16,965 nt of DNA, taken from NCBI GenBank assembly GCA_012515455.1, contig JAAYYJ010000188.1, positions 1 to 16,965 of the forward strand. Reading direction: 5' to 3'. The DNA comes from Oligosphaeraceae bacterium (lineage in GTDB: Bacteria > Verrucomicrobiota > Lentisphaeria > Oligosphaerales > Oligosphaeraceae). Position 1 is the stretch's first letter. Each line of letters starts with the position of its first letter. The notes under the pieces are model-generated. The model had not been told where the DNA came from and did not search any database. It saw only the letters and a list, made by a program, of their open reading frames with translations. Below are positions 6,845 through 13,335 of this stretch, piece after piece. The translations under genes and the position numbers were made by a program.

Positions 6845-7654
6845 TCAACCGCCGGCATTCATCAACTCAATAAAGCTGTCCGGGTGAATCCTGGTGCTGG
6901 TCCTGGGCGGCCGCCCCTCCGCGGGGCGGGTCCTGATCACCAGCGTATACGGCGCGGTGAAGACCCGGTACCGGAAAGATGCGGGGCGGGCCTGGAATTT
7001 CTGTACTGCCTGGAAGGCCCCCTCCCGCAACAGCTCCCTGGCCCGGGCAGGGGCCAGATGGATGGCACTGGCTTTGGCCCGCTCGTAGCTGTAGGCATCA
7101 TAATCATCGAAGGTATCATCGAGCACGCCTTTTTTCACCGCCACGGTGACCACCCCGGGGGTCAGTTCAGCCGCTTCCCGGGTAAACGCCTCCTCACCTG
7201 CCGCAAAGATGCTGGGCACGCCCAATTCCCGGGCGCACAGGGCCATCTCGCCATACTCGCCGATTTCATAACCGTTAACCGCCATGCTCAAGCAGGCAAA
7301 TGACCCCGTATGGGTTAAATGCGAGAACGGCGTGCGCGATTTGGCGTGCTGCCCCACGCAGGAATACGCATCGAAGCTCCGGTCCAGTCCGAAAGGCCAA
7401 ACCGGCTGGAAAGCCCCGCGGCTCAGCCAGGCCCGGCGGTCCAGCAGGGCGGGGTTCAGCGCCCCCGGACCATGCCCGTCTACAACCACGATTTCCTCCG
7501 CCCCGGCAGCGGCAAAGCCCTCGACCACGGCATTGACTTCCGCCGTCAGCAGTTCTTTGGCCTGATCATAGTAACGGCTGTCGGGATGAATCCAATCCAC
7601 GGCATTCAGGACCCCGGCCACGCCTTCCAAATCGGTCATCAGCATAATCTTCAT
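6845..7654 (-). CDS. dppA: M55 family D-aminopeptidase (DppA-type)
   Basis: A 269-residue zinc peptidase matching the Bacillus DppA family, which releases D-amino acids from short peptides such as D-Ala-D-Ala and forms decamers. From memory of that enzyme, all metal-site residues are present at almost the same numbering: Asp8 and Glu10 (TDLEG), His61 (DGHG), His103 (GQHA) and Glu133 (NGYEIGE). The candidate catalytic residue is His115 (SHLTHTGS). There is no signal peptide, so it is probably cytoplasmic. AGGAAT precedes the ATG at 7654. It lies 48 bases behind the activase gene on the same strand and is probably cotranscribed. Likely roles are recycling of peptidoglycan-derived or imported D-peptides; no peptide transporter lies nearby. 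Confidence 0.9.
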   Translation of the reverse strand: MKIMLMTDLEGVAGVLNAVDWIHPDSRYYDQAKELLTAEVNAVVEGFAAAGAEEIVVVDGHGPGALNPALLDRRAWLSRGAFQPVWPFGLDRSFDAYSCVGQHAKSRTPFSHLTHTGSFACLSMAVNGYEIGEYGEMALCARELGVPSIFAAGEEAFTREAAELTPGVVTVAVKKGVLDDTFDDYDAYSYERAKASAIHLAPARARELLREGAFQAVQKFQARPASFRYRVFTAPYTLVIRTRPAEGRPPRTSTRIHPDSFIELMNAGG

Positions 7655-7702
7655 CGTGTATTCCTGCTTGGCTTGGTTATGCAGCGCTCCGCAGCCTGCA
7701 TC

Positions 7703-8608
7703 TCAACTCCTCTGCACCGGGACCGCAGTCTGGGACTGCACTGTGTTCAACCAGCCGGAGATGCGCTCTTCCGGGGTGAAGTCACTCAGCGCCAGCGGAT
7801 ACTCCCGTCCCAGCCGCTGGCATTTGCCGCTCCCCAGAGGATGATACGGCTCCAGGTCGATCTGCTGGATATGGCGCAATGAATTAGCGATACTGGCGAT
7901 TCCCGCCAGATGGCCCGGATCGTCGTTGATGCCCGGCACCAGCGGGCAGCGGAGGATGATCTTCGCCCCGTCCCGGTCCAGCTGGCGCAGATTTGTCAAG
8001 ATCTGTTCGTTGTTCACACCTGTAAGTTCACGGTGCAGTCCCGGGTCCGTGGCCTTGTAATCATAGAGGAACAGGTCCACCAGCGGCAGCAGCTGGCGAA
8101 AATGCCGGTACGGCGCCTGCCCGCACGTCTCCAGGCAGGTATGCAAGCCCTGCTTGCGGGCGGTCTGCAGCAGTGCCAGGGCGAAGGGGAACTGCGCCAT
8201 GGGCTCGCCGCCCGAGAGAGTGATACCGCCGCCGGAATGGTCATAGAAGACCTTGTCCTGCATGACTGCAGCGATTACTTCTGCGACCGTGTATTGCTGG
8301 CCGGCTACTTCCAGCGCCCCGGCATAGCAGTCACGAGTACACAGCCCGCATTGGCGGCAGTGCGTGCGCTCAAAACGATGTTCACCGTTCGCCCCCCTGA
8401 GGTGGCAGCTCTCCGGGCAGGCCTGCAGGCACCAGCCGCAGCCGATGCATTTCTCCGGCGAGAACAATATCTCCGGCTGGCAGGACTGTGATTCCGGGTT
8501 ATGACACCACAAACAATGCAGGGGGCAGCCCTTGAAAAACACCACGGTGCGGATTCCCGGTCCATCGTGGACGGCAAATTTCTCAATCGCGAAAATCAGT
8601 CCGTGCAT
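7703..8608 (-). CDS. Glycyl radical enzyme activating enzyme (radical SAM)
   Basis: A 301-residue activase that uses S-adenosylmethionine and a [4Fe-4S] cluster to install a glycyl radical on a partner enzyme. The radical SAM motif is CPLHCLWC (Cys28, 32, 35). Two ferredoxin-like clusters follow: Cys54/57/60/64 and Cys84/87/90/94. This three-cluster layout is typical of activases for enzymes such as glycerol/propanediol dehydratase, choline lyase, hydroxyproline dehydratase and arylsuccinate synthases; pyruvate formate-lyase activase lacks the extra clusters. GGGITLSGGEP, which binds SAM, lies near 146-156. The start at 8608 has an AGGAAG ribosome-binding site. No glycyl radical enzyme (about 800 residues) is encoded in this window, so the substrate is unknown. 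The activity is oxygen-sensitive, implying an anaerobic lifestyle. Confidence 0.93.
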   Translation of the reverse strand: MHGLIFAIEKFAVHDGPGIRTVVFFKGCPLHCLWCHNPESQSCQPEILFSPEKCIGCGWCLQACPESCHLRGANGEHRFERTHCRQCGLCTRDCYAGALEVAGQQYTVAEVIAAVMQDKVFYDHSGGGITLSGGEPMAQFPFALALLQTARKQGLHTCLETCGQAPYRHFRQLLPLVDLFLYDYKATDPGLHRELTGVNNEQILTNLRQLDRDGAKIILRCPLVPGINDDPGHLAGIASIANSLRHIQQIDLEPYHPLGSGKCQRLGREYPLALSDFTPEERISGWLNTVQSQTAVPVQRS

Positions 8609-8720
8609 ATCTTCCTGTCTGCTGCTGTCCGGGCCTGCTCCTGCTTCTTCCCGGGCTCCTGAGCCGTACTATCCCTCCCCGGCTAGAGCACGGGGACAGA
8701 TGTTACTGTAGCATCGGATT

Positions 8721-8744
8721 ACCGGGAAACAAGTTTTTCCCGGT
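8721..8744. repeat. Perfect 9-bp inverted repeat, operator-like or hairpin
   Basis: ACCGGGAAA (8721-8729) and TTTCCCGGT (8736-8744) are exact reverse complements separated by six bases. The repeat covers the candidate minus-strand -35 box of the activase promoter, so it could be a repressor or activator site. It lacks the following T-run expected of a terminator on either strand. The function is unproven. Confidence 0.5.
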
Positions 8745-8764
8745 GCAACCGTGAAATACCCTGG

Positions 8765-8803
8765 AACTGCCCGGCCGGGATTGTAAAATAAAACCCGGCA
8801 GTT
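8765..8803. repeat. Inverted repeat flanking an AT-rich -10-like box
   Basis: AACTGCC (8765-8771) and GGCAGTT (8797-8803) are exact reverse complements. Nested CCGGG/CCCGG elements and an AT-rich centre containing TAAAAT (8784-8789) lie between them. As a protein-binding site it would bracket the putative paaK -10 region; as RNA it would form a 5' leader hairpin. Confidence 0.35.
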
Positions 8804-8880
8804 AAATTAACTTGCGTGTACGGGAGTTTTACCGCCTCAGGTTGGGGCGGCTTTACGGACCTGAGATTACCAGGGGAACA

Positions 8881-10191
8881 ATGGATATGATTGCCGATCT
8901 CCATTTGAAAGACTTCGTCGAGCGCCGGGCTTTGGAAAACCTGCAACTGGAACGACTGCGCGAAACCCTGCACCGGGTGTACCAAAATGTGCCGTTTTAC
9001 CGGCAGTCCTTCGACCGCGCCGGCGTCAAACCCTCAGACCTGAAATCATTGCGGGACCTGAGTAAATTCCCCTTCACCAACAAAGCCGACCTGCGCGATG
9101 CCTATCCCTTCGGGCTGATTTCCACCCCCATGCGGGACATCGTCCGCATCCATGCTTCCAGCGGCACTACCGGCAAGCCGACCGTGGTCTGTTACACCCG
9201 CAATGACCTGGAGGTCTGGTCGGAGACTGTCAGCCGGGTGCTGATGATGGGCAAAGTCAGCGTCGATGACATCGTGCTTATATCTTACGGGTACGGCCTG
9301 TTCACCGGCGGACTCGGCGCGCACGGCGGCGCCGAACGCCTGGGCTGTGCGGTCATCCCCATGGGCGGCGGGGCCACCGAAAAGCAGCTGATGCTGATTA
9401 AGGATTTCAATGTCACCGGCATCTGCTGCACCCCCTCGTTCTTTATCCATATCATGGAAGAGGCCGAAAAAATCGGCTTCGATCTGAAAAAAACCAAGCT
9501 CCGCGTCGGGTTCTTCGGCGCTGAGCCCTGGAGCGAGGAGATGCGCTCGCGCATTGAGACCGGCAGCGGCGTACGTGCCCATGATATCTTCGGCTTGTCC
9601 GAAATCATCGGCCCGGGAGTATCCTCTGACTGCGAGGCCCGCTGCGGACTGCATGTCTTCGAGGATCACTTCCTGCCGGAAATCATCGACCCCAGCAGCG
9701 GCGAAGTCAAAGCGCCTGGCGAAGAGGGCGAGCTGGTCTTCACCACCATCAGCAAAACCGGTATGCCGCTGATCCGCTACCGCACCCGCGATCTCTCCCG
9801 GTTGAATTATGACCGCTGCGATTGCGGGCGCAGCATGGTCCGGATGGACCGGGTGCGCCGGCGCAGCGATGACATGCTGATCATCCGCGGGGTTAATCTC
9901 TACCCCTCCCAGATCGAGAGCGTGCTGTTGAGCATCAAGGGCACCGAGCCACATTACCAGCTGGTGGTCTCCCGCGAGAAAGCGCTGGACGATCTGGAAG
10001 TCCGGGTCGAGGTCAGTCCACTGGTATTTTCCGACGAGGTCCGGGTGCTCGAAGCCCTGCGGGCCGAGATTTCCTCGAAAATCAAACAGCTGATCGGTCT
10101 GAGTGCCAAGATCACCCTGGTCGAGCCTGGCACCATCGAACGCAGTATTGGCAAAGCCAAACGCGTGCTGGATTTGCGCAAACTAAACTAA
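8881..10191 (+). CDS. paaK: Phenylacetate-CoA ligase family protein (PaaK-like)
   Basis: An AMP-forming acyl-CoA ligase: activates an aryl- or arylacetic acid with ATP, then transfers it to CoA. The 436 residues match PaaK length. Features are the family N-terminus (LQLERLRETLHRVYQNVPFY), the phosphate loop SSGTTGKP at 93-100, GYGLFTGGLGAHGGAERLG, FGAEPW, and the adenine-binding HDIFGLSEIIGPGV. The hinge region is LIRYRTRDLSRL, and the C-terminal lid starts RSDDMLIIRGVNLYPSQIE. AGGGG at 8872-8876 supports an ATG at 8881 or the second ATG at 8887; a TTG at 8812 is less likely. It is followed by a tandem-ACT gene, a pairing frequent in anaerobes and archaea, often with indolepyruvate:ferredoxin oxidoreductase. 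Salvage or fermentation of aromatic acids is therefore likely, but the exact substrate is not readable. Neighbouring genes offer no phenylacetate catabolic enzymes. Confidence 0.9.
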   Translation: MDMIADLHLKDFVERRALENLQLERLRETLHRVYQNVPFYRQSFDRAGVKPSDLKSLRDLSKFPFTNKADLRDAYPFGLISTPMRDIVRIHASSGTTGKPTVVCYTRNDLEVWSETVSRVLMMGKVSVDDIVLISYGYGLFTGGLGAHGGAERLGCAVIPMGGGATEKQLMLIKDFNVTGICCTPSFFIHIMEEAEKIGFDLKKTKLRVGFFGAEPWSEEMRSRIETGSGVRAHDIFGLSEIIGPGVSSDCEARCGLHVFEDHFLPEIIDPSSGEVKAPGEEGELVFTTISKTGMPLIRYRTRDLSRLNYDRCDCGRSMVRMDRVRRRSDDMLIIRGVNLYPSQIESVLLSIKGTEPHYQLVVSREKALDDLEVRVEVSPLVFSDEVRVLEALRAEISSKIKQLIGLSAKITLVEPGTIERSIGKAKRVLDLRKLN

Positions 10192-10222
10192 GCCTCATCC
10201 CCCGGAAGATTCTAAATGTCAC

Positions 10223-10228
10223 AGGAGG
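10223..10228 (+). promoter_or_regulatory. Ribosome-binding site fixing the ACT protein start
   Basis: A consensus AGGAGG lies five bases before the ATG at 10234. It rules out the in-frame ATG at 10216, which would place the site inside the coding sequence. Confidence 0.85.
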
Positions 10229-10233
10229 ATAAT

Positions 10234-10662
10234 ATGAAAGTTAGACAACTATCGGTCTTTTTAGAGAACAAGGTCGGCCGTCTGGCCAAAGTCACCCACC
10301 TTCTCGGGGAGGCTAATGTCAATATCCGCGCTCTGTCTGTGGCTGACACCCATGATTTCGGGATCCTGCGCCTGATTGTAGACGATGTCGAAGCCGCGGA
10401 GAAATGCCTGCGCGAAGGCAAAATTGTCTGCCGCATCAACAATGTTACCGTGGTGGCAGTGGACAACCGCCCCGGTGGTCTGGCCAAGGTCCTCGGGGAC
10501 CTGAATGCGGCCAATATCAACATCGAGTACATGTACGCCATCGCCGAGCCCAAGAGCGAGCGGCCATTGATCGTGTTCCGCTTCAGCGAAGGCGAGCGGG
10601 CAGTGGCGGCACTGCAGAACGGCGGGGTGGAAATCATCAGCGAGAAGGAGCTCTTCGGCTGA
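10234..10662 (+). CDS. Tandem ACT-domain protein
   Basis: A 142-residue protein made of two ACT domains. The first spans about 1-65 (MKVRQLSVFLENKVGRLAKV, then NVNIRALSVADT). The second spans about 70-142 (VVAVDNRPGGLAKVLGDL, then NINIEYMYAIAE). Each has the strand, Gly-Arg/Gly-Gly-Leu turn and helix that form an amino-acid-binding interface in ACT regulators. Stand-alone double-ACT proteins of this type are commonly encoded next to paaK, as here with a 42-base gap. It may sense an aromatic or branched amino acid and adjust the ligase or its pathway, but no mechanism is established from the sequence. There is no DNA-binding domain, so it is not a transcription factor by itself. Confidence 0.88.
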   Translation: MKVRQLSVFLENKVGRLAKVTHLLGEANVNIRALSVADTHDFGILRLIVDDVEAAEKCLREGKIVCRINNVTVVAVDNRPGGLAKVLGDLNAANINIEYMYAIAEPKSERPLIVFRFSEGERAVAALQNGGVEIISEKELFG

Positions 10663-10717
10663 GCAGACTGGCCCACGCCCCGGCCGCCGGCAGTACTGAC
10701 CACTGAATTCGCATACT

Positions 10718-11632
10718 ATGTCAATCCTAGGAGTTATCTGCGGGCTGGTGGCGGCACTGTTTATGGCCCTGGCTTTTTTCTGCTCCAGCCGGGCCATCCG
10801 ACTGCACCCGGATATGGGTTCACTGGGACTGCTGGCCCGGGCTCATGTCATCATGGGCGGCCTTGCCCTGGTTGCACTGCCGCTGTTCTGGCGGGAGCAG
10901 GTCTGGCAGGACCTCCGGCTCTGGCTCCCGATTACCCTGGCAGGGGTGCTTTGTTATCTCCTGGGACAAACTTGCCTGTTCCTGGCCCAGCGGAAAGTGG
11001 ATTCCTCCCGGCTGGTGCCGCTGCTGGGCCTCAAACTGGTGATTCTGGCCTTCCTGAATGCCATTGTTTTTCGCAGTGAACAGTATGGCTGGCTGCAGGT
11101 TCTGGCCATCATCTGCACCCTGAGTTCGGCACTGATGCTGAACAACGCGGGACGTAAAATTCCCCTGCCCAGTTTTTTTCTGGTCATACTGGCTTGCACC
11201 GGTTATTCTCTTTCGGACACCTGCATCAAGCGCCAGATGGAAGTCGTTGCCTCTCTTGGGATAGAAGGGCTGGCGCTGCAGTCCTTGCTCTGCACCAGCC
11301 TGTCCTACACCTTGAGCGGTGTACTCGGGCTGCTGCTCCTGCCCCTTACCAGCCGGCAGGGGCGCCAGAGCTGGATTCACACCGCGCCCTTTGCCCTGAC
11401 CTGGATCACCGGCATCGTCTTCCTGTTCGCCTGTTTCGCCCTGATCGGCACGGTCAACGGCAATATCGCCCAAAGCACCCGCGGACTTTGGGCCATTCTG
11501 GCCGGGTACATCCTGGCCAAGGCCGGACTGACTTACCTCGAAGAACGTGTCTCCTGGCAGATCATTTTGCGCCGGGTCGCTGCAGCCATCCTGATGATCC
11601 TGGCAATACTGCTCTTCAACTGCCGCCAATAG
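10718..11632 (+). CDS. DMT/EamA-family membrane transporter
   Basis: The 304-residue protein is almost wholly hydrophobic, with about ten membrane segments in two halves. The first half begins ILGVICGLVAALFMALAFF; the second begins around SFFLVILACTGYSLSDTCIKR. This is the two-repeat layout of EamA (drug/metabolite) exporters. Family features include a small, often acidic or basic residue pattern after helix 1 and a last helix RRVAAAILMILAILLF ending in a short cytoplasmic tail. Members export amino acids, metabolites or drugs across the inner membrane; the substrate cannot be told here. The gap after the ACT gene is 55 bases and no strong ribosome-binding site precedes the ATG. The association with PaaK/ACT suggests an aromatic acid or amino acid substrate, which is speculation. 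Confidence 0.8.
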   Translation: MSILGVICGLVAALFMALAFFCSSRAIRLHPDMGSLGLLARAHVIMGGLALVALPLFWREQVWQDLRLWLPITLAGVLCYLLGQTCLFLAQRKVDSSRLVPLLGLKLVILAFLNAIVFRSEQYGWLQVLAIICTLSSALMLNNAGRKIPLPSFFLVILACTGYSLSDTCIKRQMEVVASLGIEGLALQSLLCTSLSYTLSGVLGLLLLPLTSRQGRQSWIHTAPFALTWITGIVFLFACFALIGTVNGNIAQSTRGLWAILAGYILAKAGLTYLEERVSWQIILRRVAAAILMILAILLFNCRQ

Positions 11633-11669
11633 CCAGACCCACTGGCAAAAAATATTTTGGGGAGGCGAT

Positions 11670-13001
11670 ATGCGCGTTACCAGACTGTTCTTGTCCGTCT
11701 GTCTGCTGTCCTGCCTGCTCAACGCAGCAGAATGCGAGTACCTGCTCGATATCCCGCTGCAGCAGCCCTCCCTGGCAGCACTGGAAATCCCGGCGGAGGT
11801 CTTGCTTAGCCTCGGTGGACGACCAGAGGCACTGCGGATTATGGACGGACAGAACCGGACAGTGCCCTGGCTGCGGGAACAACTGCATACCAGCCGTACA
11901 GAGTTCGGTCTGAACAGCTGCCCCAGCCAGCCGCAACTGGTCAAGGAAGGAGCGGACGGCAGTCTGGAAATGCACTTCCTGCTGCAGGACAAAGCCCCCC
12001 AGCCCACCGGACTGAGCATCCAGACCAGCCTGCAGAATTTTGAACAGCAGGTGCAGATTTCCGGCTGGGACGGACAGCAATGGCATATCCTCCTCCAGGA
12101 CGGACTAATTTTTGAGAGCAGCCGTACGCTCAGCTTGAAAAATACCGACCTGGAGTTCGACAGCGGCAAGTTCCGCCAGTTCAAGGTCCTGGTCTCGCGG
12201 GCTTCCCTGGAACGTCAATCGCCCTTGCGTTCGGTGCAGCGCTCCTGGGATGAGGCGGGGCAGTCATCCGCCAGCGAGAAGCTGCAGGTGCAGGCACAGC
12301 CGTTCAAGATCGATGCAGTGCGCTTCTGGCAGCGCTTTTCCTACGACTCGGCGGCCGGTCCCTGCTGGCTGTACCCGGAGAGCGCAGAGATGCACCTTGA
12401 GGCCCAGCCCAAGAAAAATCAGACCGTCATCACCATCCAGCCCCAATGCTATCCGGTCTATGGCCTTAAAGTCCAATGCCAGGAAAAAAACTTCAGCCGG
12501 CAGGCTCGCGTCTGCCAGCTGACTGCTAACGGCGAAATCCCCCTGGCTCAGGAGAGAATCTGGACGCTGGACCTGCCGGGGCTGAAAAAAGACAGCCTGG
12601 AAATTCGCTTCCCACCCATACAGGACGGAAAATTGCAAATTTCCTTGCAGGATGGCGACAACCCGGCTTTACACTATCAGGGCATAAGCACCATCACCCC
12701 AGCCTGGGGACTGTATTTTTTTGTGGCCGCGGACGGTCTGCCGTACCGCCTCACCGCTGCGCCCGGGGAAAAAGAGCCGCAATACGACAACGCGCAGATC
12801 ATCCGCCAGGCACGGTTGCAGACCACTCCGGTCAAAGCTCTGCTGCTGGCACGGCAGGGAATGCCCCTGCCCCTCGGCAACGCCGCCCCGCCAGCGTCGG
12901 GGCACCCCCGGCGGTGGCTGCTTCTGGTGGTGCTGCTCAGCACCGCCGCTCTGGCATACGGCATTATCAAAGCCGTCCGGAAAACTGCCGTTGGGGACTG
13001 A
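11670..13001 (+). CDS. Exported DUF3999-like membrane-anchored protein
   Basis: A 443-residue protein with an N-terminal signal sequence (MRVTRLFLSVCLLSCLLNAA). A long beta-rich extracytoplasmic part follows, then a single C-terminal membrane helix (RRWLLLVVLLSTAALAYGII, near 411-430) and a short basic tail. The arrangement resembles DUF3999 proteins: an IPAEVL...DGQNRTVPW strand near the start, a WDGQQWHILLQDG segment mid-protein, and PQYDNAQIIR near the end. This comes from family memory, so moderate confidence. LLSC at residues 12-15 is a weak lipobox, so lipid anchoring is possible but less likely. GGGGAGG at 11659-11665 lies four bases from the ATG. In other bacteria such genes often sit beside a DUF2339 membrane protein; none is visible here, and the upstream neighbour is an EamA transporter. 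Function unknown. Confidence 0.65.
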   Translation: MRVTRLFLSVCLLSCLLNAAECEYLLDIPLQQPSLAALEIPAEVLLSLGGRPEALRIMDGQNRTVPWLREQLHTSRTEFGLNSCPSQPQLVKEGADGSLEMHFLLQDKAPQPTGLSIQTSLQNFEQQVQISGWDGQQWHILLQDGLIFESSRTLSLKNTDLEFDSGKFRQFKVLVSRASLERQSPLRSVQRSWDEAGQSSASEKLQVQAQPFKIDAVRFWQRFSYDSAAGPCWLYPESAEMHLEAQPKKNQTVITIQPQCYPVYGLKVQCQEKNFSRQARVCQLTANGEIPLAQERIWTLDLPGLKKDSLEIRFPPIQDGKLQISLQDGDNPALHYQGISTITPAWGLYFFVAADGLPYRLTAAPGEKEPQYDNAQIIRQARLQTTPVKALLLARQGMPLPLGNAAPPASGHPRRWLLLVVLLSTAALAYGIIKAVRKTAVGD

Positions 13002-13014
13002 GCCTCTGGCTCAG
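12998..13014. terminator. Hairpin shared by two convergent genes
   Basis: CTGAGCC (12998-13004) and GGCTCAG (13008-13014) form a perfect 7-bp stem with a TCT loop. The left arm contains the TGA stop of the DUF3999-like gene (12999-13001), and the right arm contains the reverse-strand stop of the PII-like gene (13011-13013). Being palindromic it would fold in transcripts from both sides. Neither side has a T-run, so intrinsic termination would be weak; transcript-end protection or Rho-assisted ending is equally possible. Confidence 0.5.
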
Positions 13015-13316
13015 ATGTCGCCGGTCATTTTTTCCACCGGCAGCTGAAAGGCCTTTACTCCTTCGTGCTCGCCGATCTCATCCCGGAATGCCTGTACTGC
13101 CAGCATCAGCTTGCCGGCCTGCTCTTCCTCCACCACCGTCATAACGGCGGCATTGGCGCCGGGCCAGACATCGTTGTCGAGCCTGGGCCCGGTCGTGACC
13201 CCGCGCCCCACCAGCCGCGGCCACTGGGTAAAGCAAGTCACGCCCTGCGCTTCCAGAAGGTCCATGACCTCTTCCTGGATGGAGATATTATATACTATAA
13301 TCAGCATCTTCAACAT
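13011..13316 (-). CDS. PII-like signalling protein linked to RND pump
   Basis: A 101-residue protein starting MLKMLIIVYNISIQEEVMDLL, a ferredoxin-like beta-alpha-beta opening as in PII proteins. A central loop GVTCFTQWPRLVGRGVTTGPRL sits where PII has its T-loop. WPGANAAVMTVVEEEQAG follows, then a last strand GVKAFQLPVE. Canonical PII signatures and the uridylylated Tyr51 are not evident. It fits the divergent PII group described near metal transport genes (PII-NG). The start at 13316 is chosen because GGGAG (13330-13326) lies nine bases before it and the gap to the pump stop is 19 bases; a longer reading from 13343 would overlap the pump. It probably binds a small molecule or metal and modulates the pump, but this is inferred from context only. 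Confidence 0.72.
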   Translation of the reverse strand: MLKMLIIVYNISIQEEVMDLLEAQGVTCFTQWPRLVGRGVTTGPRLDNDVWPGANAAVMTVVEEEQAGKLMLAVQAFRDEIGEHEGVKAFQLPVEKMTGDI

Positions 13317-13335
13317 CGCTTTTGTCTCCCTGGAT

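Larger units (their letters stand above)
8609..8880. promoter_or_regulatory. Divergent control region between activase and paaK
   Basis: This 272-base stretch is the largest gene-free gap and carries the 5' regions of two divergent operons. It holds two inverted repeats, listed separately. On the minus strand TTGTTT (8732-8727) and TACAGT (8710-8705), spaced by 16, form a weak candidate promoter for the activase. On the plus strand TAAAAT at 8784-8789 is a candidate -10 box for paaK without a good -35 box. An in-frame TTG start at 8812 would extend PaaK by 23 residues, but no ribosome-binding site supports it. I see no other gene here. Confidence 0.5.

Noticed and set aside
8812..8880. TTG start extending PaaK by 23 residues
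   Set aside because: There is no ribosome-binding site, and the length from 8881 already fits the family; the added stretch overlaps the control region.
10820..12184. 454-residue minus-strand open frame
   Set aside because: It runs across two clear plus-strand genes and their gap, with low-complexity Ser/Arg/Gln-rich sequence and no recognisable domain.
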